A stretch of DNA of 64,000 bases from Cupriavidus sp. P-10 (lineage in GTDB: Bacteria > Pseudomonadota > Gammaproteobacteria > Burkholderiales > Burkholderiaceae). Positions 21,565 to 32,772 of this stretch are shown here, in pieces. Position 1 is the first letter of the stretch. Every line of letters starts with the position of its first letter. The DNA is taken from positions 992,001 to 1,056,000 of the forward strand of contig NZ_AP025171.1 in assembly GCF_003402535.2 (NCBI RefSeq), written 5' to 3'. Position numbers and translations under genes: made by a program. Under the pieces are notes generated by a model. The model worked only from the letters and a program-made list of their open reading frames with translations, did no database searches and was not told where the DNA came from.

Positions 21565-22983
21565 ATGCACGGCAATGCAGGACTGCTGATCAACGGAAAA
21601 ATCGTGCAGGGCAGCACCACGCTCGACGTGGTCAACCCCGCCACCGGCAAGGTGTTCACCACGGTATCGCGCGCCACCGAGCGCGAGGCCGCCGCCGCGG
21701 TCGCTGCCGCCAAGGCCGCGCAACCCGCCTGGGCCGCGCTGGAACTGGCGCAGCGGCGCGCGTTGCTGCTGCGCTTTGCCGACGAGCTGCACGGCAACGC
21801 CGAAGACCTAGCCGCCACGCTGGTGCTGGAGCAGGGCAAGCCACTGGCCGAAGCGCGCCAGGAGCTGCAGTTCGCCGCAGCCTTCGTGCGCCATATCGCC
21901 GGGCTGGAGCTGCCGGTCTCGCTGGTGCAGGACGATGCCACCCACCGCATCGAACTGCACCACAAGCCGCTGGGCGTGGTGGCCGCGATCGCGGCTTGGA
22001 ATTTCCCGGTGCTGATCGCCGCCTACAAGCTCGCGCCGGCGCTGCTGATGGGCAATGCCGTGGTGCTCAAGCCCGCGCCGACCACGCCGGTGGCAACGCT
22101 GCAACTCGGCGCGATCCTGTCCGACCTGCTGCCGCCGGGCGTGGTCAATGTCATCACCGATGCCAATGACCTGGGCAGCTACCTGACCTCGCATCCCGAC
22201 GTGGCCAAGGTCTCGTTCACGGGCTCGACCGCGACCGGCAAGAAGGTGATGGCAAGTGCCGGCCCGGGGCTGAAGCGCATCACGCTGGAACTGGGCGGCA
22301 ACGACGCGGCCATCGTGCTCGACGATGCCGACGTGGCGGACATCGCGCCGAAGATCTTTGGGAGCGCCTTCTACAACTGCGGGCAGGTATGCCTGGCACT
22401 GAAGCGGCTGTACGTGCATGCCTCGGTCCATGACGCGCTGTGCGACGCGCTGGCCGACCTGGCCGGGCGCGCGGTGGTCGGCAACGGCGCCGAAGCCGGC
22501 GTCACGATGGGGCCGCTGCAGAACGCCATGCAGTACGACAAGGCCGGCCGCTTTCTGGCCAGCGCGCGGCGCGACGGCAAGATCCTGGCGGGCGGTGCAT
22601 TGCTCAAGGGCGATGGCTACTTCGTCGCCCCGACCATCGTGCGCGATCTGACTGACCGCAGCGAACTGGTGGCCGAGGAGCAGTTCGCCCCGATCCTGCC
22701 GGTGCTGAAGTTCGACAGCATCGACGAAGCTGTGGCGCGCGCCAACGGCACGCCCTACGGACTCGGTGGCTCGGTGTGGTCCCGCGACGAAGAGCGCGCC
22801 TGTGGGGTGGCGTGGCGTCTCGACGTGGGCACGGCATGGGTCAACCACCACCTGCATTTCGGCCCGCATATCCCGCTGGTGGGCGCCAAGGAGTCTGGCG
22901 TCGGCGTGGAATTCGGGCCGGAAGGGCTGGCCGAGTATGCGCAACTGAGCGTGATCAATATCGCGCGGGCACAGGCGGGCTGA
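21565..22983 (+). CDS. NAD(P)-dependent aldehyde dehydrogenase
   Basis: A 472-residue ALDH-superfamily enzyme. The general base Glu242 lies in ITLELGGND and the nucleophile Cys276 in NCGQVCLALKR; the spacing of 34 residues is standard, and AAIAAWNFPVLIAAYKLAPAL is the family's N-terminal motif. It would oxidise the aldehyde made by the PQQ alcohol dehydrogenase two genes downstream to a carboxylic acid in the cytoplasm. I chose the ATG at 21565, 7 bp after AGGAG, over an ATG 15 bp upstream. It is the first gene of the sigma-54-controlled operon. Confidence 0.92.
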   Translation: MHGNAGLLINGKIVQGSTTLDVVNPATGKVFTTVSRATEREAAAAVAAAKAAQPAWAALELAQRRALLLRFADELHGNAEDLAATLVLEQGKPLAEARQELQFAAAFVRHIAGLELPVSLVQDDATHRIELHHKPLGVVAAIAAWNFPVLIAAYKLAPALLMGNAVVLKPAPTTPVATLQLGAILSDLLPPGVVNVITDANDLGSYLTSHPDVAKVSFTGSTATGKKVMASAGPGLKRITLELGGNDAAIVLDDADVADIAPKIFGSAFYNCGQVCLALKRLYVHASVHDALCDALADLAGRAVVGNGAEAGVTMGPLQNAMQYDKAGRFLASARRDGKILAGGALLKGDGYFVAPTIVRDLTDRSELVAEEQFAPILPVLKFDSIDEAVARANGTPYGLGGSVWSRDEERACGVAWRLDVGTAWVNHHLHFGPHIPLVGAKESGVGVEFGPEGLAEYAQLSVINIARAQAG

Positions 22984-23037
22984 TGCCGCATGCCCGCCGC
23001 CCGGCGGGCCACAGACAAGAAGAAAACCGGAGGAGAC

Positions 23038-23958
23038 ATGCATCAAACCAGAACGGCCGGTGGCCGGGGACTGCGCTCGCCTGTACGCAGCGCTGCAGCG
23101 CCGGCGGCCGGCTTGGCATTGGCCCTGCTGCTCGGCGCATCCCCCGCGCGCGCCATTGACGTAGACGCGGGCGATTACACCGCATTGCCCGCGGGCACCA
23201 ATCTCGGCCTGTTGTACTACCAGCATGCGCAGCGCGACCGCGTCTATGCCGGCGGCAACCGCGTCGCGGGCGGCAACCTGGATTCGGACGTGGGCATCGT
23301 GCGCTATGTGCGGTTCATGGAAGTCGGCGGCATCACCATCGACCCGCAGTTCCTGCTGCCGTTCGGCAAGCTGCGCGCCACCGACAACCTCAGCGCGCTG
23401 GGCAGTGCCAGCGGCGTGGGCGACCTGATCCTGGCGTCGACGGTGTGGCTGGTGAACCAGCCCGACAGGAAGCGCTATTTCGGCATCACGCCGTTCCTGT
23501 TCGTGCCGACCGGCAGCTACGACCAGAACCGTCCGCTGAACCTCGGCGAGCACCGCTGGAAGTTTGCGCTGCAGGCAGGCTATATCACGCCGATTACCGA
23601 CAAGGTCACGCTCGACCTGGTGGCGGACGTCACGGTGTTCGGCAACAACAGCAAGTACGGCCCGAACTCGGCCACGCTCAGGCAGGACGCCCTGGTGCAG
23701 GGGCAGGGCTGGCTGCGCTACCACTTCACCGAACGCTTCGATGTGCGCGGCGGGCTGTCGTATGCCTTCGGCGGCGAGACCTCGGTCAACAACGTATCGC
23801 GCGACGACCGCACCAATACGTCGAAGTTCCTGGTCGGTTTCGCCTGGTTCCCGGCAGCGACGTTCCAGGTCCTCGGCACCTTCGGCCGCGATATCTCGGT
23901 GCGCAACGGGCCGATGGAGAACCTGCGCGCCAACCTGCGCCTGCTCAAGGTGTTCTGA
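23038..23958 (+). CDS. Outer-membrane beta-barrel protein of the MetA/phenol-degradation type
   Basis: A 306-residue protein with a cleavable N-terminal signal (hydrophobic AGLALALLLGASPARA, cleavage likely after ARA, about residue 38) followed by alternating amphipathic strands, as in the PF13557 family of outer-membrane proteins encoded in catabolic operons for poorly water-soluble compounds. It ends in LRLLKVF with a C-terminal Phe, typical for barrels assembled by BAM. Encoded between the aldehyde and alcohol dehydrogenases, it is probably the uptake channel for the alcohol substrate (inference). Confidence 0.8.
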   Translation: MHQTRTAGGRGLRSPVRSAAAPAAGLALALLLGASPARAIDVDAGDYTALPAGTNLGLLYYQHAQRDRVYAGGNRVAGGNLDSDVGIVRYVRFMEVGGITIDPQFLLPFGKLRATDNLSALGSASGVGDLILASTVWLVNQPDRKRYFGITPFLFVPTGSYDQNRPLNLGEHRWKFALQAGYITPITDKVTLDLVADVTVFGNNSKYGPNSATLRQDALVQGQGWLRYHFTERFDVRGGLSYAFGGETSVNNVSRDDRTNTSKFLVGFAWFPAATFQVLGTFGRDISVRNGPMENLRANLRLLKVF

Positions 23959-23994
23959 CACGCCATATCAAGAAAGAAGACAGAGGAGATCAAG

Positions 23995-26136
23995 ATGCAT
24001 AGCAACAAGCTACGCCTGTTAGTGAGCGTGATGGCCGCCGCCAGTGTGGCGCTGCCCGCGCCGATGGTATTCGGCGCCGACGGCATCGCCACCACTCGCT
24101 CGGCAAAAGCGAACAAGCCGGCCAACGCCGCCGCGCGCGTGGATGGCGCCGCCATCCGCGCCAACGAGGCCGGCACGCCGAACTGGCCCAGTTACGGCCT
24201 GGATTACGCCGAGACCCGCTTCAGCAAGCTTGAGCAGGTGAACGCGGGCAACGTCAAGGGCCTGGGGCTGGCGTGGTCCTACGACCTGGAATCAACGCGC
24301 GGCGTGGAAGCAACGCCGCTGGTGGTCGATGGCGTGATGTATGTCTCCGCGCCGTGGAGCGTGGTGCATGCCATCGACGCGCGTACCGGCAAGCGCCTGT
24401 GGACCTATGACCCGCAGGTGCCGCGCGACCAGGCCTACAAGGGTTGCTGCGACGTGGTCAACCGCGGCGTGGCGCTGTACAAGGGCAAGGTCTTCGTCGG
24501 CGCGTTCGATGGCCGGCTGGTGGCGATCGACGCCGCCACCGGCAAGAAGGTCTGGGAGCAGGACACCATTGTCGACCGCAGCAAGTCCTACACCATTACC
24601 GGCGCGCCGCGCGTCTACAACGGCAAGGTGATCATCGGCAACGGCGGCGCGGAATACGGCGTGCGCGGCTATATCACCGCCTACGATGCCGAGACCGGCA
24701 AGCAGCAATGGCGCTGGTACACGGTGCCGGGCGACCCCGCCAGGCCCTTCGAGAATGAAGCCATGGCAAAGGCCGCGGCCACCTGGGATCCCAGCGGCAA
24801 GTACTGGGTCAACGGCGGCGGCGGCACGGTGTGGAACACCATGGCGTTCGACCCCGAGCTGAACCTGATGTACATCGGCACCGGCAATGCCGGTCCGTGG
24901 AGCCGCAAGCTGCGCAGCCCGAAGGGCGGCGACAACCTCTACGCGGCCTCCGTGGTGGCGCTGAACCCCGACACCGGCGAATACGTCTGGCACTACCAGG
25001 AAACCCCGGGCGACAACTGGGACTACACTTCGACGCAGGACATCATCCTGGCCGACCTGAAGATCGACGGCCAGCCGCGCAAGGTGATCCTGCACGCGCC
25101 CAAGAACGGCTTCTTCTTCGTGATCGACCGGACCAACGGCAAGTTCATCTCGGCGAAGAACTTCGTCGACGTCAACTGGGCCTCGGGCTATGACAAGGAC
25201 GGCCGGCCGATCGAGACGCCGCAGTCGGACACATCGGGCAAGCCGGCGGATATCGTGCCGGGGCCGTTCGGCGCGCACAACTGGCATTCGATGTCGTTCC
25301 ACCCGAAGCTGGGGCTGGCCTTTATCCCGGCGCAGCACGTGCCGCTGACGCTGGCCGACAACAAGGAGTGGGCCCACAACCAGAAGGACTCGCCGGAGGC
25401 GCATCGCGGCGTGGGCTGGAACCTGGGCATGCTGGTCAATGCCGAGCCGCCCAGGAGCAAGCCGATGGGGCGGCTGATCGCCTGGGATCCGCTGGCGCAG
25501 AAGGCGGTATGGCACCAGGACCATGCCGGGCCGTGGAATGGCGGCACGCTCGCGACCGCTGGCAACCTGGTGTTCCAGGGCACCGCGGACGGGCGGCTGG
25601 TGGCGTATCACGCCGGCACCGGCGAGAAGCTGTGGCAGGCGCCGACCGGCTCCGGCGTGGTGGCGGCGCCGGTGACCTACCTGCTCGACGGCAAGCAGTA
25701 CGTCTCGGTGGCGGTGGGCTGGGGCGGCGTGTATGGCCTGAGCCAGCGCGGCAGCGACAGGCAGGCGCCGGGGCGGGTCTACACCTTTGTGCTCAACGGC
25801 AAGAAGCCGATGCCAGAGTCGGCGCCGTACGCGATGGCGCCGCTGCTGAGCGGGGTGAAGTACGACCCGGCCAAGGTCGCCGACGGGCAGAAGCTCTACG
25901 TCAACAACTGCGTCTTCTGCCATGGCGTGCCAGGTGTCGACAAGGGTGGCAATATCCCCAACCTGGCTTATGTCGGCGCGCCGATGATCGAGCACCTGGA
26001 CAAGATCCTGTTCAACGGGCCGTTCGTGCAGAAGGGCATGCCGGATTTCACCGGCAAGCTGACGGCCGAGGACGTGGTCAAGATCCAGGCGTTCATCCAG
26101 GGCACCGCGGACGCGGTGCGGCCTAAGAAGCCCTGA
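23995..26136 (+). CDS. PQQ-dependent quinohemoprotein alcohol dehydrogenase
   Basis: A 713-residue periplasmic type II alcohol dehydrogenase. There is a signal peptide (about 1-27, ending PMVFGA), an eight-bladed propeller binding PQQ with the vicinal disulfide Cys151-Cys152 (KGCCDVVNRG), the catalytic Asp within DNWDYTSTQD, and a C-terminal cytochrome c domain with CVFCH (Cys639, Cys642, His643) and a candidate axial Met in KGMPDF. It oxidises primary alcohols to aldehydes and passes electrons through heme c. The operon supplies an aldehyde dehydrogenase and an outer-membrane protein but no PQQ biosynthesis genes. Substrate class (for example butanol, tetrahydrofurfuryl alcohol or terpene alcohols) cannot be decided here. 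Confidence 0.94.
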   Translation: MHSNKLRLLVSVMAAASVALPAPMVFGADGIATTRSAKANKPANAAARVDGAAIRANEAGTPNWPSYGLDYAETRFSKLEQVNAGNVKGLGLAWSYDLESTRGVEATPLVVDGVMYVSAPWSVVHAIDARTGKRLWTYDPQVPRDQAYKGCCDVVNRGVALYKGKVFVGAFDGRLVAIDAATGKKVWEQDTIVDRSKSYTITGAPRVYNGKVIIGNGGAEYGVRGYITAYDAETGKQQWRWYTVPGDPARPFENEAMAKAAATWDPSGKYWVNGGGGTVWNTMAFDPELNLMYIGTGNAGPWSRKLRSPKGGDNLYAASVVALNPDTGEYVWHYQETPGDNWDYTSTQDIILADLKIDGQPRKVILHAPKNGFFFVIDRTNGKFISAKNFVDVNWASGYDKDGRPIETPQSDTSGKPADIVPGPFGAHNWHSMSFHPKLGLAFIPAQHVPLTLADNKEWAHNQKDSPEAHRGVGWNLGMLVNAEPPRSKPMGRLIAWDPLAQKAVWHQDHAGPWNGGTLATAGNLVFQGTADGRLVAYHAGTGEKLWQAPTGSGVVAAPVTYLLDGKQYVSVAVGWGGVYGLSQRGSDRQAPGRVYTFVLNGKKPMPESAPYAMAPLLSGVKYDPAKVADGQKLYVNNCVFCHGVPGVDKGGNIPNLAYVGAPMIEHLDKILFNGPFVQKGMPDFTGKLTAEDVVKIQAFIQGTADAVRPKKP

Positions 26137-26143
26137 CGGGGGC

Positions 26144-26171
26144 GCGCGCGGGCCGGCGCTGGCCCGCGCGC
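26144..26171 (+). terminator. GC-rich hairpin after the alcohol dehydrogenase operon
   Basis: Perfect 11-bp arms (GCGCGCGGGCC/GGCCCGCGCGC) around a GGCGCT loop, seven bases past the stop codon. There is no long U tract, so it may act as a transcript-stabilising end or a weak terminator. Confidence 0.6.
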
Positions 26172-26273
26172 TTCATGCGTGCAAAAGTGGCTGTTCGCCA
26201 AATCGGAATTGCTCAGAGCCGCGAATCGCGAGGAAATACCGCCTGGACAATTTGAGTCGTGGTGAGCAGTGAA

Positions 26274-26714
26274 ATGAAAATCCAATCAACGGAAACCGTG
26301 ACGGAGGGTGGCGCCGGCGGCGCCCTCGACAACCTCTCCCTCGACAATCCCGCCCTCGAAAGCATCGGTGTCCGCATCACGCAGTGGCGCCCCGATTACG
26401 TCGAGCTTGAGCTGCCGGTCACATCCAGCATGCTGAACCGCAGCCGCGTGGTCCATGGCGGCACGATCTGCACGCTACTGGACGCCGCCACCGGCTATGC
26501 CGGCCTGTTCTCGGCACCGGGCGAGGCGGCGCGGCATGCGGTGACGCTGTCGCTGACTTCCAACTTCCTGAGCAATGGCACGGGCAGTGTGCTGACGGCG
26601 AAGGGCACCGTCGACCGGCGCGGGCGCTCGATCTTCTTCTCGCGCGCGGAGGTCTGGCTCGATGATGAATTGCTGGTGGCGACGGGCGTTGCCACGATGA
26701 AGTACCTGAAGTAA
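26274..26714 (+). CDS. PaaI-type hotdog thioesterase
   Basis: A 146-residue hotdog-fold protein with the family core NRSRVVHGGTICTLLDAATG and LTSNFLSNGTGSVLTAKGTV. Such enzymes hydrolyse acyl- or aryl-CoA thioesters, usually as a release valve for stalled CoA intermediates. A GTG 15 bases upstream is an alternative start; I prefer the ATG at 26274 because a GGTGAG stretch lies 7 bp before it. It stands alone between the alcohol dehydrogenase operon and the mutagenesis cassette; the substrate is unknown. Confidence 0.82.
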   Translation: MKIQSTETVTEGGAGGALDNLSLDNPALESIGVRITQWRPDYVELELPVTSSMLNRSRVVHGGTICTLLDAATGYAGLFSAPGEAARHAVTLSLTSNFLSNGTGSVLTAKGTVDRRGRSIFFSRAEVWLDDELLVATGVATMKYLK

Positions 26715-26837
26715 GGCGAGGGGGCGTGCCCCTTTCTCCTCGTAAGCGGACGCTCGTCCGCCCGATCCCTTCCTCCGGTGCCCCGCGCACCACCTCGGGT
26801 GTCCTTCGCGCGACTACCCCTTGCGCTCGCCTCGATA

Positions 26838-26853
26838 CTGTATAAATATACAG
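26838..26853. promoter_or_regulatory. LexA (SOS) box upstream of imuA
   Basis: CTGTATAAATATACAG is a full 16-bp CTGT-N8-ACAG palindrome and its flanks (TA before, TTA after) also match the extended consensus. It ends 16 bp before the first possible imuA start, so LexA bound here would block transcription of the whole imuA-imuB-dnaE2 cassette until DNA damage. Confidence 0.9.
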
Positions 26854-26869
26854 TTATCGTAAATATCCT

Positions 26870-27838
26870 ATGTCTCTCGCTTCCCGCGAGCGATCCCGAC
26901 TTCACATGCCTGCGCAATCGTACGCAGCCCCGCCCATGGCGGCGGAGGGCCTTCTTTTCCCTGCGCCGACGCCGGCCAGGCCCGCAGCCCCGGCAGCCCA
27001 CGCTACGCGGCAGCAGGCGCTGTCAGCGCTCGAGCAGCGCTATCCCGGCCTGTGGCGCGCCGGCCAGCTTGGCCGCGCCGGCAGCGCCGCGGTGTGCCCG
27101 ACCGGGTATGACGCGCTCTCTGCCGAACTGCCCGGCGGGGGCTGGCCGGCCGGCGGCCTGACCGAACTGCTGACCACGCAGGCCGGCGCGGGCGAGTTGC
27201 GCCTGCTGCTGCCGGCGCTGCGCGCGCTGGCCGGGGCGGGGCGCCGCATTGCGCTGGTGGCGCCGCCTTGCCTGCCCAATGCGATGGGCCTGGCCGCGGC
27301 CGGCCTGCCGGCGCGCCAGCTGTACTGGCTGCGCCCGCCTGCAGGCGCGGCCAAGGGCGCGCAGCAGGCCGACATGCTGTGGGCGGCCGAGCAGGTGCTG
27401 CGCAGCCAGGCCTTCGGCGGCGTGCTGGTGTGGCTGCCCACGGCCCGGCCCGGGGCGCTGCGCCGGCTGCAGGTGCTGGCGCAGGCCGGCGACGCGGTGG
27501 TGTGGGCGCTGCGCCCGGCCGCGGCGTTGCGCGAGTCGTCGCCAGCGGTGCTGCGCCTGCTGCTGGCGCCGCAACCCGGCAATGCGCTGTCGATCACCTT
27601 CCACAAGCGGCGCGGGCCGGTGCGCGATACGCCGTTGCTGCTGCACCTGGGCGGGATGGAGGCAGCCACGCGCACGGCCGCCTGGCCCGTGCCCGCCGGC
27701 GCCCCGGCCGCCGCGCGTTCCGTTATGCCTTCGCCTTCTCAGTCTTCTCAGTCTTCTCAGTCTTCTCCCGATGCCGTACTGGATCGCGGTGCACCTGCCG
27801 CGCCTGCCCCTGGACGCACTGCAGCCCAACTGGCCTGA
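26870..27838 (+). CDS. imuA: ImuA, translesion-synthesis accessory protein
   Basis: A RecA/SulA-related protein (322 residues from the first ATG) that is the first gene of the imuA-imuB-dnaE2 mutasome. Recognisable stretches are LEQRYPGLWRAGQLG, ELPGGGWPAGGLTELLT, QADMLWAAEQVLRSQAFGGV and LRRLQVLAQAGDAVVWALRP. The start is uncertain: ATG 26870 is immediately downstream of the LexA box and has no ribosome site, and ATG 26906 is equally possible. The 3' end contains a 9-bp tandem repeat and overlaps imuB by 68 bp. Confidence 0.88.
   Translation: MSLASRERSRLHMPAQSYAAPPMAAEGLLFPAPTPARPAAPAAHATRQQALSALEQRYPGLWRAGQLGRAGSAAVCPTGYDALSAELPGGGWPAGGLTELLTTQAGAGELRLLLPALRALAGAGRRIALVAPPCLPNAMGLAAAGLPARQLYWLRPPAGAAKGAQQADMLWAAEQVLRSQAFGGVLVWLPTARPGALRRLQVLAQAGDAVVWALRPAAALRESSPAVLRLLLAPQPGNALSITFHKRRGPVRDTPLLLHLGGMEAATRTAAWPVPAGAPAAARSVMPSPSQSSQSSQSSPDAVLDRGAPAAPAPGRTAAQLA
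27735..27767 (+). repeat. 9-bp tandem repeat (CTTCTCAGT, 3.7 copies) in the imuA tail
   Basis: Three full copies and one partial copy of CTTCTCAGT encode a Ser-Gln-Ser run in ImuA and end three bases before the imuB start codon. A change in copy number would keep the imuA frame but alter the leader in front of imuB. Confidence 0.8.
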
Positions 27839-29335
27839 GCCCGCTGCTGCCGGCCCATCCTCCGCCACTGGCACGCTGCACCATGCGCTGCCGGTGGCGG
27901 TGATGGCGCAGGAGCAGGTGGTGCTGGCCAACGGTCCCGCGATGCAGCTGGGCGTGCGCTACGGCATGCGCCGCGGCGGCGTGCAGGCGCTGTCGGCGGA
28001 CATCGTGCAGCTGGAGCGCGACCCGGTCGCGGAAGACGCGTTGATGGAAACGGTGGCGCTGGCGCTGCTGCGCTTCACGCCGGCCGTGACGTTCGACGAG
28101 GAGCCCGAATCGGCCACGGTGATGCTCGACGTCACCGCCAGCCTGCGCCTCTTCGGCGGCCACCGCGCAATGTGCCGCGCGGTGCGCGCCTGCGTGCGCC
28201 AGCTTGGCACCATTGCCCAGGTGGGCAGCGGCCCGACCGCGCACGGCGCCGCCTGGCTGGCGCGCCAGCCGCTGCGGCGCACCCGCCGCGGCGTGGTGCG
28301 GCCCGCGCGCCGGGCGGTGGGCATGGCGCGCCTGCACCGGCTGCTCGACCGCCTGCCGGTCGAGGCGCTGCACACGCTGGCCGACCCGGCCTGGCTCGAA
28401 GGCATCGGCTGCCGCACGCTGGGCGAGGTGCGGCGCCTGCCGCGCGCCGGCCTGACGCGGCGGCTGGGCCCGGCACTGCTGGCGCGGCTGGACCAGGCCT
28501 ATGGCGAGATCCCGGCGCGCTTTGCCTGGTACGCGGCGCCGCCCACGTTCGCGCAGCGCATGGACCTGCCGGGGCGCATCGAATCCGCCGAAGGCGTGCT
28601 GGCGGGCGCGCAGCGCCTGCTGCTGGCGCTGGCCGGCTGGCTGGCGCTGCTGCAGGCCGGCGTCACGCGTTGCGTGCTGGTGCTGGAGCATGAGCGCTAC
28701 CGGCGCGGCGTCGATACTGAAGGGACGCCGGTCGCGCTAGGCCTGGCCCAGCCCAGCCGCGATCCCGCGCACCTGTCGCGGCTGCTGCGGGAGAAGCTCG
28801 ACAAGCTCAGCTTCCACGCCCCCGTCACCGGACTGGTGCTGCGGGTGGAGGCGATGCAGGCGTGCGTGCCGCAAAGCGATGCGCTGTTCCCCGAACCCGG
28901 CGGCACGCCGGAAGACCTGGGCCGCCTGCTCGATACGCTGATGGCGCGGCTGGGCCGCGACAACGTGCTGCAGCCGCGGCCGCTGGCGGACCACCGTCCA
29001 GAGCGCGCCAACCGCTGGATGCCGGTCGACGAACCCCAGCCCGGCGGCAAGGCGGCCGCCATGCCGGGCCCGCTGCCAGAGCGCCCGCTGTGGCTGCTGC
29101 CGCAACCGCTGCCGTTGCCGGTGCAGCAGCACCGCCCCAGCCACGGCGGGCCGCTGGCGCTGCTGAGCCGGCCCGAGCGCATCGAGGCCGGCTGGTGGGA
29201 CGGCGCGCTGGCCACGCGCGATTACTTCATCGCCGAGCGCGCCGATGGCCTGCGCTGCTGGATCTATCGCGAGCGTCCCGGCCACGGCGCGGACGAGGGC
29301 AGCGAGTACCGCTGGTTCCTGCACGGGTTGTTCGC

Positions 29336-29339
<4 letters not shown>
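27771..29339 (+). CDS. imuB: ImuB, Y-family polymerase-like protein
   Basis: A 522-residue member of the DinB/UmuC superfamily of the catalytically inactive ImuB type, which links DnaE2 to the sliding clamp and ImuA. N-terminal start MPYWIAVHLPRLPLDALQPN, a polymerase-like core (about 60-330) and the conserved C-terminal ERPLWLLPQPLPL and WWDGALATRDYFIAERADGL. ATG 27771 lies within the end of imuA, and its stop overlaps the dnaE2 start (ATGA), so the three genes are translationally coupled. Confidence 0.93.
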
Positions 29340-32737
<3,398 letters not shown>

Positions 32738-32772
32738 GATTTTTTGTTGTTTTGGTGTTGCTGCGGCTTACC

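Noticed and set aside
21808..23961. A 717-codon open frame on the minus strand
   Set aside because: It is antisense to the aldehyde dehydrogenase and outer-membrane protein genes, with composition typical of a shadow frame.
28862..29335. Extending dnaE2 158 codons upstream
   Set aside because: The extension overlaps imuB completely and has shadow-frame composition; the ATGA overlap at 29336 gives the normal DnaE2 start.
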